From: Caldilineaceae bacterium SB0661_bin_32
GTDB lineage: Bacteria > Chloroflexota > Anaerolineae > Caldilineales > Caldilineaceae
DNA length: 64,000 nucleotides
Assembly: GCA_009841235.1 (NCBI GenBank)
Contig: VXMH01000014.1
Coordinates: 62,001 to 126,000 of the forward strand
Direction: 5' to 3'
Shown: piece by piece, positions 45,602 to 54,702 of the stretch
Numbering within the stretch: the first letter of the stretch is position 1
Layout: every line of letters begins with the position of its first letter
Translations under genes and position numbers: made by a program
The notes under the pieces: generated by a model
The model's input: only the letters and a program-made list of their open reading frames with translations
Told to the model about the DNA's origin: nothing
Databases searched by the model: none

Positions 45602-47200
45602 TCAAGCCGTCTGTTCGCCGGCCATCATCAGCCCGATCTCCTCGCGCGTGGCCGCGCCGATATCGACGACGCCCATCACCCTTCCGCCATTCAGGACAGC
45701 AACGCGGTCAGCCAGGCTGAATAACTCGTCCAGATCTTCGCTGATCAGCAGTACCGCCACTCCGGCCGCCTGCTGCTCCAGCAGCCGCTGACGCACCGCC
45801 TCGGTCGCGCCCACGTCCAGCCCCTGCGTCGGATGGGCCGCGATGAGCAGCTCCGGGTCCGTCGTCAGTTCGCGGGCCAGAATCAGCTTCTGCAGATTGC
45901 CGCCGGAGAGCGCGCCTGCATTGGTGGAGATGCCGGGCGTGTCCACGTTGAACTCGTCCACCAGATCCGCGCTCATCCTGTCCAGGCCGTCGCGGTCCAG
46001 GAACGGTCCCGGCCTGTCCCGGTAGTGTTTGAGCGCGATGTTGTCGGCCACATTCATCGAGCCGACCGAGCCCACGTGGATGCGGCTTTCCGGCACGTGG
46101 GCGATGCCGGCGTCGATGATGGCGCGCGGCGTCTTGTTGGTGAGGTCCTGCCCCAGCAGCAGAAAGCGGCCGCTGGTGGCCCGCCGCAGACCTGTCAACA
46201 GCTCGGCCAGCTCCTTCTGCCCGTTGCCGGCAACGCCGGCAATGCCAAGTATCTCCCCCCTTCGGATCCGCAATGAAACATCCCGCAGGGCCGGCAAGCG
46301 CTTATCGTTGAGGCAGCAGATCTCTTCGACCTCCAGACAGGTTTCACCGAACTCCTGCTCCTCCTTGTCAATGCGAAAGATGACCGACCGCCCCACCATC
46401 AGCTCGGCCAGATGCGCGGCGCTGGTTGCGCCGGTCACGTCCTCGCTGGCGACCACCCGCCCCTGGCGCAGCACAGTCACACGGTCGGCAAAACGGGTCA
46501 CCTCATCCAGCTTATGGCTGATGAAGATGATCGTCTTGCCCTCCTGCACCATGCGCTGCATCGTCTGGCCCAGCGCGTCGGCCTCCTGCGGGGTCAAAAC
46601 GGCTGTTGGTTCATCAAGGATCAAAATGTCCGCCCCGCGGTACAGCGCCTTCAGGATCTCGATCCGCTGCTGCTCGCCGACGCTCAACTGCCAGACGAAC
46701 GCTTCCGGGTCCACGTGCAGATCATACTGCTCGCCCACCTCGGCAATCCGCCGCTGCACCCGCTGCATATCCAGCCGCAGCGGTTTGAAGCGTCCCTGCT
46801 CGCTAGGCGCGCAGTAGGGATCGTCCAGCCCCAGGATTATGTTTTCTGCGACCGTCTGGTTCATCACCAACTTGAAATGCTGGTGGACCATGGCGATGCC
46901 CAGGTCGAAGGCGGTCTTGGGCGAGTCGATATGCACAGGACGACCGTGCACCAGCACATGCCCCTCTTCGGGCAGATACAACCCCGCGAGGATATTCATC
47001 AGCGTTGACTTTCCGGCGCCGTTTTCCCCCAACAGAGCATGAATCTCACCCTGATCGACTGTCAGGTCGACGCTGTCGTTTGCCAGGACGCCGGGAAACC
47101 GTTTGGTGATTTCCAGCATTTCCACAGCGAGAGGAGCAGAGGTGGTCATGAGATATGGAAGTGTGGATGTATTCCGACGGGCAGATTGCAATGCAGGCAT
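45602..47200 (-). CDS. ABC transporter ATP-binding protein, nucleoside/simple sugar type (two cassettes)
   Basis: This 532-residue protein has two fused nucleotide-binding domains like RbsA/YufO. The first has Walker A GENGAGKS (58-65), LSVGEQQRIEILKAL and ILILDEPTAVLTP. The second has a relaxed Walker A (GVAGNGQKEL), as usual in this family, and LSGGNLQKLILARELTTDPELLI. It should power the BMP-type importer whose binding proteins are encoded upstream (47268 and 48609). The start may be ATG 47200 or Met 18 at 47149. No permease gene is in the window. Confidence 0.92.
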   Translation of the reverse strand: MPALQSARRNTSTLPYLMTTSAPLAVEMLEITKRFPGVLANDSVDLTVDQGEIHALLGENGAGKSTLMNILAGLYLPEEGHVLVHGRPVHIDSPKTAFDLGIAMVHQHFKLVMNQTVAENIILGLDDPYCAPSEQGRFKPLRLDMQRVQRRIAEVGEQYDLHVDPEAFVWQLSVGEQQRIEILKALYRGADILILDEPTAVLTPQEADALGQTMQRMVQEGKTIIFISHKLDEVTRFADRVTVLRQGRVVASEDVTGATSAAHLAELMVGRSVIFRIDKEEQEFGETCLEVEEICCLNDKRLPALRDVSLRIRRGEILGIAGVAGNGQKELAELLTGLRRATSGRFLLLGQDLTNKTPRAIIDAGIAHVPESRIHVGSVGSMNVADNIALKHYRDRPGPFLDRDGLDRMSADLVDEFNVDTPGISTNAGALSGGNLQKLILARELTTDPELLIAAHPTQGLDVGATEAVRQRLLEQQAAGVAVLLISEDLDELFSLADRVAVLNGGRVMGVVDIGAATREEIGLMMAGEQTA

Positions 47201-47267
47201 AGAATGAGGTTACTTCACCGTCCCATCCTATGCCTCGCCGGCCTCGATCTGTAAGGTGTTCACTTCC

Positions 47268-48386
47268 CTACTGCGGGATTGTTCCTGTCACACCTGCGAC
47301 CAGCCAATCAAAACTGAGTAGGGCGGGGTCGTCCATACATTCGCCGGCCGCCACCCGCTCTGCGCCGGTATTGTCGTTGATCGGGCCGCAGAAGAACTGA
47401 AAACTGCCGTCAAGAATGGCTGCCTTGACCTCCTCGACCGCTATCTGTATAACCGCCGGCACAAACTCGGCGACTGGCGCCAGATCCAATACGCCTTCCG
47501 CCATGCCCCACCAGACCGGTTCATTGGTCCAAGTGCCGGCAGCCACATCGCGCACCTTCTTTTCGTAGATGACATGCCAGTTCCAGATCGGCGCCGTCAG
47601 CAATGCCTGCGGCGCGATGTCCGGGCTGACCGCGTTGTAGCCGATAGCATAGACACCCTGCTCCTGGGCAAGTTTGTCCGGCTCAACACTGTCGCTTTCG
47701 CGGGCCACGACATCCGCGCCGGCATCAATGAGGGCCTGGGCGGCTTCCCGTTCGGCAGGGGGATCAAACCAGGCAAAGATCCAAACCGGCCGCACCTCTA
47801 CAAGCGGATTGATAGACTGGGCGCCCAGGGCGAAGGCGTTCAGATTTCTTACCACTTCCGGAATTGGGTAAGGCGCAATATAACCGATGACATTGGATTG
47901 CGTCATCGCACCGGCAACCATTCCGGCAAGGTACCATCCCTGGTAGCCGCGTCCGTCGTAAATGCCCACATTCGCAGCGGTCTTGTATCCGGTGGCATGC
48001 TCAAACTTGACGTCCGGAAACCCTGCCGCGACTTCGATGACGCTGTCCATATAGCCGAAACTGGTGGCAAAGATCAGGTCATAACCTTGCGACGCGTAGC
48101 TCTGCAGCACACGAGCCGCGTCCGGACCTTCAGCGACAAGTTCGCTGTATGCTGTTTCCACGCCAAGCTCTTCCAGCGCTAACCGCCCCTGATCGTGCGC
48201 ATAGCTCCAGCCGAGGTCTCCCACCGGGCCGACGTAGACGAAGGCGACCTTCATCGACTCGATCGACTTAGCGGCGCCTGTCTGCCCTTCAGCCGCAGGC
48301 ACATCGCCGATCGGCTGACAGGCGCTGAGCACCAATGTCAGGATCAGCAGAACACCAATCACTATCCTCGAATGTCGAATCCTCAT
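47268..48386 (-). CDS. BMP family (Med-like) substrate-binding lipoprotein, copy 1
   Basis: This 372-residue lipoprotein binds a nucleoside or related ligand for an ABC importer. The signal peptide ends with LSAC, lipid Cys 23 when read from ATG 48386, which has GGGGGATA upstream; an open frame reaching back to 48560 is spurious. The mature part begins MKVAFVYVGPVGDLGWSYAHDQGR, a BMP signature. It is a tandem paralogue of the gene at 48609-49757, with the same length and motif order. Confidence 0.92.
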   Translation of the reverse strand: MRIRHSRIVIGVLLILTLVLSACQPIGDVPAAEGQTGAAKSIESMKVAFVYVGPVGDLGWSYAHDQGRLALEELGVETAYSELVAEGPDAARVLQSYASQGYDLIFATSFGYMDSVIEVAAGFPDVKFEHATGYKTAANVGIYDGRGYQGWYLAGMVAGAMTQSNVIGYIAPYPIPEVVRNLNAFALGAQSINPLVEVRPVWIFAWFDPPAEREAAQALIDAGADVVARESDSVEPDKLAQEQGVYAIGYNAVSPDIAPQALLTAPIWNWHVIYEKKVRDVAAGTWTNEPVWWGMAEGVLDLAPVAEFVPAVIQIAVEEVKAAILDGSFQFFCGPINDNTGAERVAAGECMDDPALLSFDWLVAGVTGTIPQ

Positions 48387-48608
48387 GTAACTATCCCCCT
48401 TTTCACAAGAATTACAGATGGACTCGTTCATCATTTCTCGGGCTATGTGGCAAACAGATTGCTCCTCTCCTGGTGTCAGATACCGCAAGAAGAGGAGCAA
48501 TCTTGAGTGATCACGATCAAGTTGATTCAGGAAACAGCCGTTTGCAGAAAGACGGCCCAATTCGAAAAGTTAAACGTCACATCATTCAATTGGGGGTCGA
48601 AACCTGGG

Positions 48609-49757
48609 CTAGTTTCCAAGCGGCGCGGCCTCACCTGGCGCCTCGCCGACAACACCCTCCACAAACCAGTCCATGCCCAGCATCTGGCCGTCATCCATGC
48701 ACTGGCCATCTTCCAGGAACTGAACTCCGTTTTGGCCATTCATCGCGCCGCAGAACACGTCCGTCTCACCGGAAACGATCATGGCCTGCCTTTCGGTAAC
48801 CATCGCGGCTACGTCATCGGGTACGGACGGGCTCATTTCTGCCAAACCAACTATCCCGTCGTCCATGCCGCCCCAATACTGCTCAGTAACCCAGCTGCCG
48901 TCACGCGCTTGCTCTGCGAACTTCAGGAACGCCGGCCCCCAGTTCCAGACTGGGCCGGTGAGAACACTGTCACCGACGAATACACGCATGTCGCTGTTGT
49001 AGCCGATGCTGGAGCCACCCCTCTCGGCCGCGGCCTTCTGCGGCTCCGTCGTGTCCTGGTGCTGGGCGATGATATCGGCTCCCTGGTCCAGCAGCGCTTC
49101 AGCCGCTTCCTTCTCTTCGGGCGGCCCAAACCACGTGTTCGTCCAAACAACTCGCACCTCGGCGTCCGGATTCACCTCGCGCACACCCAGCGTGAACGCG
49201 TTGATCCCGCGGATCACCTCAGGAATCGGGAAGGCCGCCACGTAACCGATAACGTTGCTCTCCGTCATGCTGCCTGCCACCAGGCCGCTCAAATAGCGGG
49301 GCTGGTACATGCGGCCGAACAGCGTGCTCATGTTGTCAGCCGTCTTGAAGCCGGATACATGCACAAAGTGCTGGTCGGGGAACTCCTGGGCAACCGTCAG
49401 AGTCGGGTCCATGTAGCCGAAGCTGGTGGTGATGACCAGGTCATAGCCTTTCTGGGCAAAGTCGCGAATCACGCGCTCTGCGTCCGGGCCTTCGGGCACC
49501 ATCTCAATGAAGGTCGTCTCCGCGCCGCCTTCCAGGTTTTCTTCCAGGAAAAGCCGTCCCTGATCGTGCGCATACGTCCAGCCGAGGTCGCCGATCGGCG
49601 CGACATAGACGAAGGCAACCTTCAACGGCGCGGCCATATCGTCATCGCCTGCCATCTCTTCAGCGGCAGGGGCCTCCGTGACCGGCTGGCAAGCCGCAAT
49701 CAGCAGCGCCAGGACGACCATGACACCAACCACCTTCCACGATTGTCGAATTCTCAT
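48609..49757 (-). CDS. BMP family (Med-like) substrate-binding lipoprotein, copy 2
   Basis: This 382-residue lipoprotein starts MRIRQSWKVVGVMVVLALLIAAC, with lipid Cys 23. LKVAFVYVAPIGDLGWTYAHDQGR marks the BMP family. It lies 222 bases upstream of its paralogue. A ribosome-binding site (AAAGGAGACAG) precedes ATG 49757. Two binding proteins for one ATPase suggest two ligands, or that one copy is diverging. Confidence 0.92.
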   Translation of the reverse strand: MRIRQSWKVVGVMVVLALLIAACQPVTEAPAAEEMAGDDDMAAPLKVAFVYVAPIGDLGWTYAHDQGRLFLEENLEGGAETTFIEMVPEGPDAERVIRDFAQKGYDLVITTSFGYMDPTLTVAQEFPDQHFVHVSGFKTADNMSTLFGRMYQPRYLSGLVAGSMTESNVIGYVAAFPIPEVIRGINAFTLGVREVNPDAEVRVVWTNTWFGPPEEKEAAEALLDQGADIIAQHQDTTEPQKAAAERGGSSIGYNSDMRVFVGDSVLTGPVWNWGPAFLKFAEQARDGSWVTEQYWGGMDDGIVGLAEMSPSVPDDVAAMVTERQAMIVSGETDVFCGAMNGQNGVQFLEDGQCMDDGQMLGMDWFVEGVVGEAPGEAAPLGN

Positions 49758-50019
49758 GAAACTGTCTCCTTTGAGTCAAATGGGGCCACTAAATCATGTC
49801 TGAACAATTGTCCGCCCGTTGCCAATCGGCCGGAAAGCTGAACATAACAGCGGGGGAACTATGCAGTTGGGGGACTGACAGGTTTCCGGATAACGACTTG
49901 GACAAAAATGATGACGCCAAGTCCAGGCAATGGTATCGCAAAGACCGCCAAAATTCAACTATGAAAACAGCGCGTACCTGCGCATAGGCAATGGTTAGGC
50001 ATTCATGCGCGCCACTCGG

Positions 50020-50084
50020 TATAATTCGAAATGAGACTATGGCAACTGGCCGGTCATCCGGTATTGTCCACCGGCTACCGGCCA
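50020..50084 (+). promoter_or_regulatory. -10 box and palindromic leader of the homocysteine methyltransferase gene
   Basis: A perfect TATAAT occurs at 50020-50025. The leader behind it holds TGGCCGGT (50047-50054) paired with ACCGGCCA (50077-50084), enclosing a second stem CCGGT/ACCGG. The core matches the CCGGTCACTGG repeat family. The rest of 49758-50112 shows no supported gene. Confidence 0.45.
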
Positions 50085-50112
50085 CTGATTGTTTACCCGA
50101 GGTTCATTCTTT

Positions 50113-51318
50113 ATGACAGAGTATCAGATTACCTACTGGCGGGAGTTCCCCTCAATGGTGGTAGCCCGCGAGGGCCGCCGCAACCGGCACAAGGTACAGT
50201 TGTCGGCCCGTTTTCAAGTCGCGATCGACGAAGCCGCGATGCGCGCCGGCGCTACCGGCACCGATGAATACCTGGATGGCTGGCTGCGAACCGACTGGCA
50301 GGAGCAGGACGGGGATCCCGAAGAGGTCGCCCAGACCGTTGCCTCACAGTTGGAAGCCGACTATCCCCCGCAACGCATACGCAAACTCCTGTCCTTGATA
50401 ACACCCGACTCTTCATCCGGCGGATGGCTGACGCCGCGTCCCCACCCGGTCATCGAGCGGCTGGGCCGGCACAACGGTCCCCTCCTGGGCGATGGGGCCA
50501 TGGCCACGATGCTGCAAGAAGCCGGCCTCACCGGCGGCGCGCCCGAACTGTGGAATGTTGAGAACCCTGACGCCGTGGAGGCGGTCTATCGCGGCTACGT
50601 CGAGGCCGGATCCCACATCATTACCACCAACACCTTCGGCGGCACCACCGCACGGCTCAAAATGCACGACCTGGAGGATAGACTGGCCGAGTTGAATGCG
50701 GCCGGCGTGCAGCTGGCGCGCAAAGTCGCCGACGAGGCCGGCGGCGTGCTGGTGGGGGCATCGGTCGGGCCGACCGGAGAGCTGCTCGATCCTCTCGGCG
50801 TGATGACGTTGGACGAGGCCGCGGAGCTCTTCGCCGAACAGGTCGCTGTCATGGCCGATGCCGGCGCCGACTTCATCCTCACCGAGACGATGAGCGATCT
50901 GCAGGAAGTGGAGGCGGCTGTGCGCGCTGTAGAGCAGGCGACGGACCTGCCCGTTGTCTCCATGCTCACTTTCGACACGAACCTGCACACCATGATGGGA
51001 GTCAGTCCCAAACAGGCGGTTGAAACGCTGGCCAGTTGGGGTGTACAGGTAATCGGCGCCAATTGCGGCAACGGCCCGGACGAGATCCAGACGGTGATGT
51101 CGGAGATGGTTGCGCACCGTCCCCCGGGCGTCGTGCTGTATGCCCAGAGCAACGCGGGGCTTCCGGTCTTGCAGGGAGATGATGTGATCTACGATGGCAC
51201 GCCGGAGGTCATGGCCGACTACGCCCGCCAAATGAAGGCCCTCGGCGTAGACGTCATCGCCGGCTGCTGCGGCACCACCCCGACCCACCTGCGTGCAATG
51301 CGCGAGGCACTGGGGTAG
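50113..51318 (+). CDS. fusion of a 'virulence factor'-type domain and a homocysteine S-methyltransferase
   Basis: This 401-residue protein has an N-terminal domain of about 90 residues (ITYWREFPSMVVAREG...) resembling the small domain named virulence factor in family databases. The rest is a zinc-dependent homocysteine methyltransferase TIM barrel: LLGDGAMATMLQ near 124-135, GASVGPTGELL, GANCGNGP and GCCGTTPTHL with the Cys zinc ligands. It should move a methyl group from a donor such as S-methylmethionine, betaine or a corrinoid to homocysteine. It fits the methyl-compound theme of the 18-26 kb operon. The start ATG 50113 follows GAGGTTCATTCTTT. Confidence 0.85.
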   Translation: MTEYQITYWREFPSMVVAREGRRNRHKVQLSARFQVAIDEAAMRAGATGTDEYLDGWLRTDWQEQDGDPEEVAQTVASQLEADYPPQRIRKLLSLITPDSSSGGWLTPRPHPVIERLGRHNGPLLGDGAMATMLQEAGLTGGAPELWNVENPDAVEAVYRGYVEAGSHIITTNTFGGTTARLKMHDLEDRLAELNAAGVQLARKVADEAGGVLVGASVGPTGELLDPLGVMTLDEAAELFAEQVAVMADAGADFILTETMSDLQEVEAAVRAVEQATDLPVVSMLTFDTNLHTMMGVSPKQAVETLASWGVQVIGANCGNGPDEIQTVMSEMVAHRPPGVVLYAQSNAGLPVLQGDDVIYDGTPEVMADYARQMKALGVDVIAGCCGTTPTHLRAMREALG

Positions 51319-51435
51319 GAGAGGCGGGAACAAAATGTGTTTCATCTTATGCCGCGAAGCGCTCCACATTCGATCGAAACAAGAGCAGATGGACTCCTGC
51401 CGTGGCTCAGTTAAGGTATCCGGGACGGTGAAGAT

Positions 51436-52831
51436 ATGATTCCGGCCCGCAGCCCTGAATACCTCGCTGGCATGGTGCGCGAGTTGCGCCGCTTGCCGAG
51501 CGAAACTGAGTGGGTAGAACTCAAGGGCGACAACAAAAACCCGGAAACTATCGGCCGAAATATCTCTGCCCTGGCGAACGGCGCAGCCGTCAACGGAAAG
51601 ACGTCCGCCTCAGCTATCTGGGGGATTGAAGACGAAACGCATGCAATTGTCGGCACTACCTTTTTCCCGTCAACTACAAGAAAGGGCAACGAGCCGCTAG
51701 AGACCTGGCTTTACAGTCAGATAAGCCCGCGCATTGAGTTTCGTTTCAACGAACTCCATGTCGATGGACAGCGGCTTGTACTCCTGGAAATCAAACCAGC
51801 ATCGCATCAGCCCGTGTCCTTCAGCGGTGAGGCGTTCATCCGTGTAGGCGGCAGCACGAGAAGACTCAAAGATTACCCTGAAAAGCAGCGTACTCTCTGG
51901 CGTGTCTTCGACCAAATCACATTCGAAAATCGTGTCGCTGTAGAACAGGTCAGTGGTGAAGACACGCTGCGCAAGCTCTACTACCCCGCCTACTTCGATC
52001 TACTTGACAGGCCTATCCCTGATGGACGCGCTGCGATTCTCAACGCGCTCAAAGATGACAGGCTGATTGCGCGCTGCGACGCAGGGGGCTGGAACATCAG
52101 CAATCTGGGTGCTGTTCTGTTTGCCCGCAATCTGAATGACTTTCCACAGATTAGGCGCAAAGCTATACGCGTTATTCAATATCGCGGTGCAGGCCGCACC
52201 GAAACAGTAAGAGAACAGGAAGGCGCATTGGGATATGCTGTCGGATTCCCAAGAGTGGTTGAGTATATAATGGCGCTCGTACCCGCAAACGAAGTCATTG
52301 ATCCATCAAGACTTCAATGTCAGCGGTGCCGGGCCAACGGTAGAAATATTTGACAGCCGTATTGAAATTACCAATCCGGGCAGTCCCCTGGTGGAAACGG
52401 ACCGCTTTGTGGATTCACCACCGCGATCGCTCAACGAAACCTTGGCCTCCATGATGCGCCGGTTTAACTTCTGTGAAGAACGCGGAAGTGGGATTGATAA
52501 GGTTGTTGAACTGGCCGAAGTGTATCAACTGCCGGCCCCCCTGTCTGAGTCCCCCAATGGCTTTACAAGGACAACTCTCTTTGCTCAGAAGCCCCTTAGT
52601 GAAATGGACAAAACGGACCGCGTCCGGGCCTGCTACCTGCACGCGTGTTTGCGCTATGTGATGAAATTTCCCATGAATAATGCATCGATTCAGGAGCGCT
52701 TCGGCATCGCTGAAAGGAGCGCGTCCCAGGCATCAAGGCTTCTCAAAGAATCTGTAGATTCAGGGCTTGTCATCATTCGGGACCTCGAAGTTGGTGCCAG
52801 GAGCAGGACATATCTGCCCTACTGGGCTTGA
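51436..52831 (+). pseudogene. AlbA_2/divergent ATPase protein, broken by an internal deletion
   Basis: Reading from ATG 51436 gives 286 residues typical of an AlbA_2 plus divergent ATP-binding protein (ETEWVELKGDNKNPETIGRNISALAN, then GEAFIRVGGSTRRL) up to VPANEVID near 52300. The frame then closes at 52353. The remainder continues in another frame as IHQDFNVSGAGPTVEIFDSRIEITNPGSP... up to 52831. In relatives about 25-30 residues separate EVI from the NALIHQDF motif. These are missing, so a deletion of about 85 bases, not divisible by three, removed them. It lacks the ParA partner found beside the homologue at 14535. Confidence 0.8.
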
Positions 52832-52855
52832 TAGTTCCTCGACGAGCTACATTTG

Positions 52856-52970
52856 TTTGACCGTTGTTTGACTGAACGGCCTGAAACAAGCACAATTGGC
52901 TAGTCCCCCAGGCTCTTTAGGGAAATTTGAAGCAGAAACTTGCTTGACCGTTGTTTGACGGTTGTTTGAC
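52856..52970. repeat. two clusters of TTTGAC repeats
   Basis: TTTGAC occurs at 52856 and 52867 (11-bp spacing), and TTGAC/TTTGAC at 52944, 52954 and 52965 (10-11 bp spacing), in the context TTTGACCGTTG. The spacing equals one helical turn. They lie between the broken AlbA_2 gene and the DUF1638 gene and could be regulator sites for the latter. Confidence 0.4.
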
Positions 52971-53046
52971 TGGAAAGCCGAAATAGCCCCAAATCGCGGT
53001 CGTTCTCTCCTTTAGAACGCCAATTTGCAGCCCAAAGCGAACCATC

Positions 53047-53640
53047 GTGAAAGTCGGAATCATCGCCTGCGGCGCCATCGTGCGCGAACTGGTGGCCATC
53101 GCCAATAAGCGCGGCTGGGATTACGAACTGACCGCCGTCCCCGCCCAGCTCCATAACCGCCCCGAACGCATCGCCCCCGCTGTCGAGAAAAAGCTCGACG
53201 CCTGGGCGGCCCGCTTTGACCGCATCCTCATCGGCTATGCCGACTGCGGCACCGTCGGCGCGCTCGATGCCTTGATCGCCCGCTACCCCCACGCCATACG
53301 CATCCCCGGACCCCACTGTTACGAGTTCTACGGCGGCGCGCTCTTCGACCAACAGACCGAGCGCCAGCCCGGCACTTTTTACCTGACCGATTTTCTCGCC
53401 CACCACTACGAAGGCCTTGTAATCGAATCGCTGGGCCTCGACCGCCACCCTGAACTGCGAGACATCTTTTTCGGCAACTACGAGGAGCTGCTTTATCTAC
53501 GCCAGCTGCCGGACCAGGACGAGAGCGAACGCGCCCGCGCGGCCGCGGACAGATTGGGGCTGGCCTATAGGGAGGTCGATTCCGGGTTGGAAGTTTTGGA
53601 GGAGCGGTTAGTGGAGTTGATCGAGTGCGAAGACCACTGA
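53047..53640 (+). CDS. DUF1638 domain protein
   Basis: This 197-residue protein starts at GTG 53047 with MKVGIIACGAIVREL and contains ILIGYADCGTVGALDAL and GPHCYEFYGG. These are the conserved Cys-containing segments of DUF1638, a family often found beside corrinoid methyltransferase genes. Its molecular role is not known. The following gene starts 12 bases after its stop. Confidence 0.82.
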   Translation: MKVGIIACGAIVRELVAIANKRGWDYELTAVPAQLHNRPERIAPAVEKKLDAWAARFDRILIGYADCGTVGALDALIARYPHAIRIPGPHCYEFYGGALFDQQTERQPGTFYLTDFLAHHYEGLVIESLGLDRHPELRDIFFGNYEELLYLRQLPDQDESERARAAADRLGLAYREVDSGLEVLEERLVELIECEDH

Positions 53641-53652
53641 CCACTACCAACC

Positions 53653-54588
53653 ATGCGCCGAGTTCTCTTTCTTTTTCTTGACGGCGTCGGCCTGGGGAGC
53701 GATGACACGGAAGTCAACCCGCTCGCCGCAGCCGCATTGCCTACATTCTCGACTTTGTTCGACGGCTGTCCGCTGACCGCATCCAGCGGACGTTTCACCC
53801 ACGGCGACGCCCATCTGATCCCAACCGATGCCCACTTGGGCGTGCCGGGCCGCCCCCAGAGCGCCACCGGCCAGACCTCGATCCTGACCGGCGTCAACGC
53901 GCCGGCTCGCCTGGGGGAACACTACGGACCGCGGCCAGACCAGCGCGTACGGGACATCCTCGACGAGGCCGGCATCTTCGCCCGGCTCCATGCCGCGGGG
54001 CATGCGACCGCATACGTCAATGCCTACCCCCAGGGCTATTTTGACGCCGTCAACCGGGGTAAACGCCTGCTGAGCGCTGTCCCTTACGCGGCGAGAAGCG
54101 GCGGTCTCCAGCTGCGGACCTGGAGAGAGATGGTAGCCCAGCAGGCCCTGTCCGCGAACTTCACCGGCCAGGGCTGGCGCACGCAGTTGGGCTATCCCGA
54201 TGTGCCGCTCTACTCGCCGCAGGAGGCAGGCGCACAGTTCTGGCGCCTTGCCCAGCCCGTGCGCTTCGCCTTTTTCGAGCACTGGCAGACCGACTTTCTG
54301 GGCCACTACCGCGATCTGCGCGGGGCCATCGAGGATTTTGAGCGCATTGACGGCTTCCTTGCCGGTCTGCTGGATGTGATGGACTGGCAGGACACACTTT
54401 TGATCGTCGCCAGCGATCACGGCAACGTAGAGGACTGCACTATCCGCAAGCACACCGAAAATCAGGCCTTGACCGTCCTCGTCGGCGGGTGTGCCGCGGC
54501 CTATGCCCAGCGCGTTCACCGGCTGGATAATTTCGCCGATATTGTCGCCGATTTTCTGGATGAAAAGGACATTGTCGGCGGCCACTGA
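53653..54588 (+). CDS. alkaline phosphatase/iPGM superfamily metalloenzyme
   Basis: This 311-residue protein resembles the metal-binding half of cofactor-independent phosphoglycerate mutase. FLFLDGVGLG (6-15) gives the first Asp, GQTSILTG near 74-81 holds the nucleophile Thr or Ser, and LIVASDHGNVED has the paired Asp and His. It lacks the inserted phosphatase-transferase domain of full iPGM, so it is probably a phosphatase, phosphotransferase or related enzyme. It follows DUF1638 closely. Confidence 0.8.
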   Translation: MRRVLFLFLDGVGLGSDDTEVNPLAAAALPTFSTLFDGCPLTASSGRFTHGDAHLIPTDAHLGVPGRPQSATGQTSILTGVNAPARLGEHYGPRPDQRVRDILDEAGIFARLHAAGHATAYVNAYPQGYFDAVNRGKRLLSAVPYAARSGGLQLRTWREMVAQQALSANFTGQGWRTQLGYPDVPLYSPQEAGAQFWRLAQPVRFAFFEHWQTDFLGHYRDLRGAIEDFERIDGFLAGLLDVMDWQDTLLIVASDHGNVEDCTIRKHTENQALTVLVGGCAAAYAQRVHRLDNFADIVADFLDEKDIVGGH

Positions 54589-54702
54589 CAAGCCCGCGAG
54601 TGACCAAATACCAACCAGCGTTCTGACAGATCGTCCAATATCCAACTGCCTTTACCATTTACCAGCCTCTGCAACACATCAAAACCACAGATTGGAGAAG
54701 CT

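Noticed and set aside
48507..49841. 444-codon plus-strand frame over the second BMP gene
   Set aside because: It has no motif and no ribosome-binding site, and lies opposite a clear lipoprotein gene.
49796..49987. 63-codon frame in the gap before the homocysteine methyltransferase
   Set aside because: It is highly polar with no motif, and no convincing ribosome-binding site.
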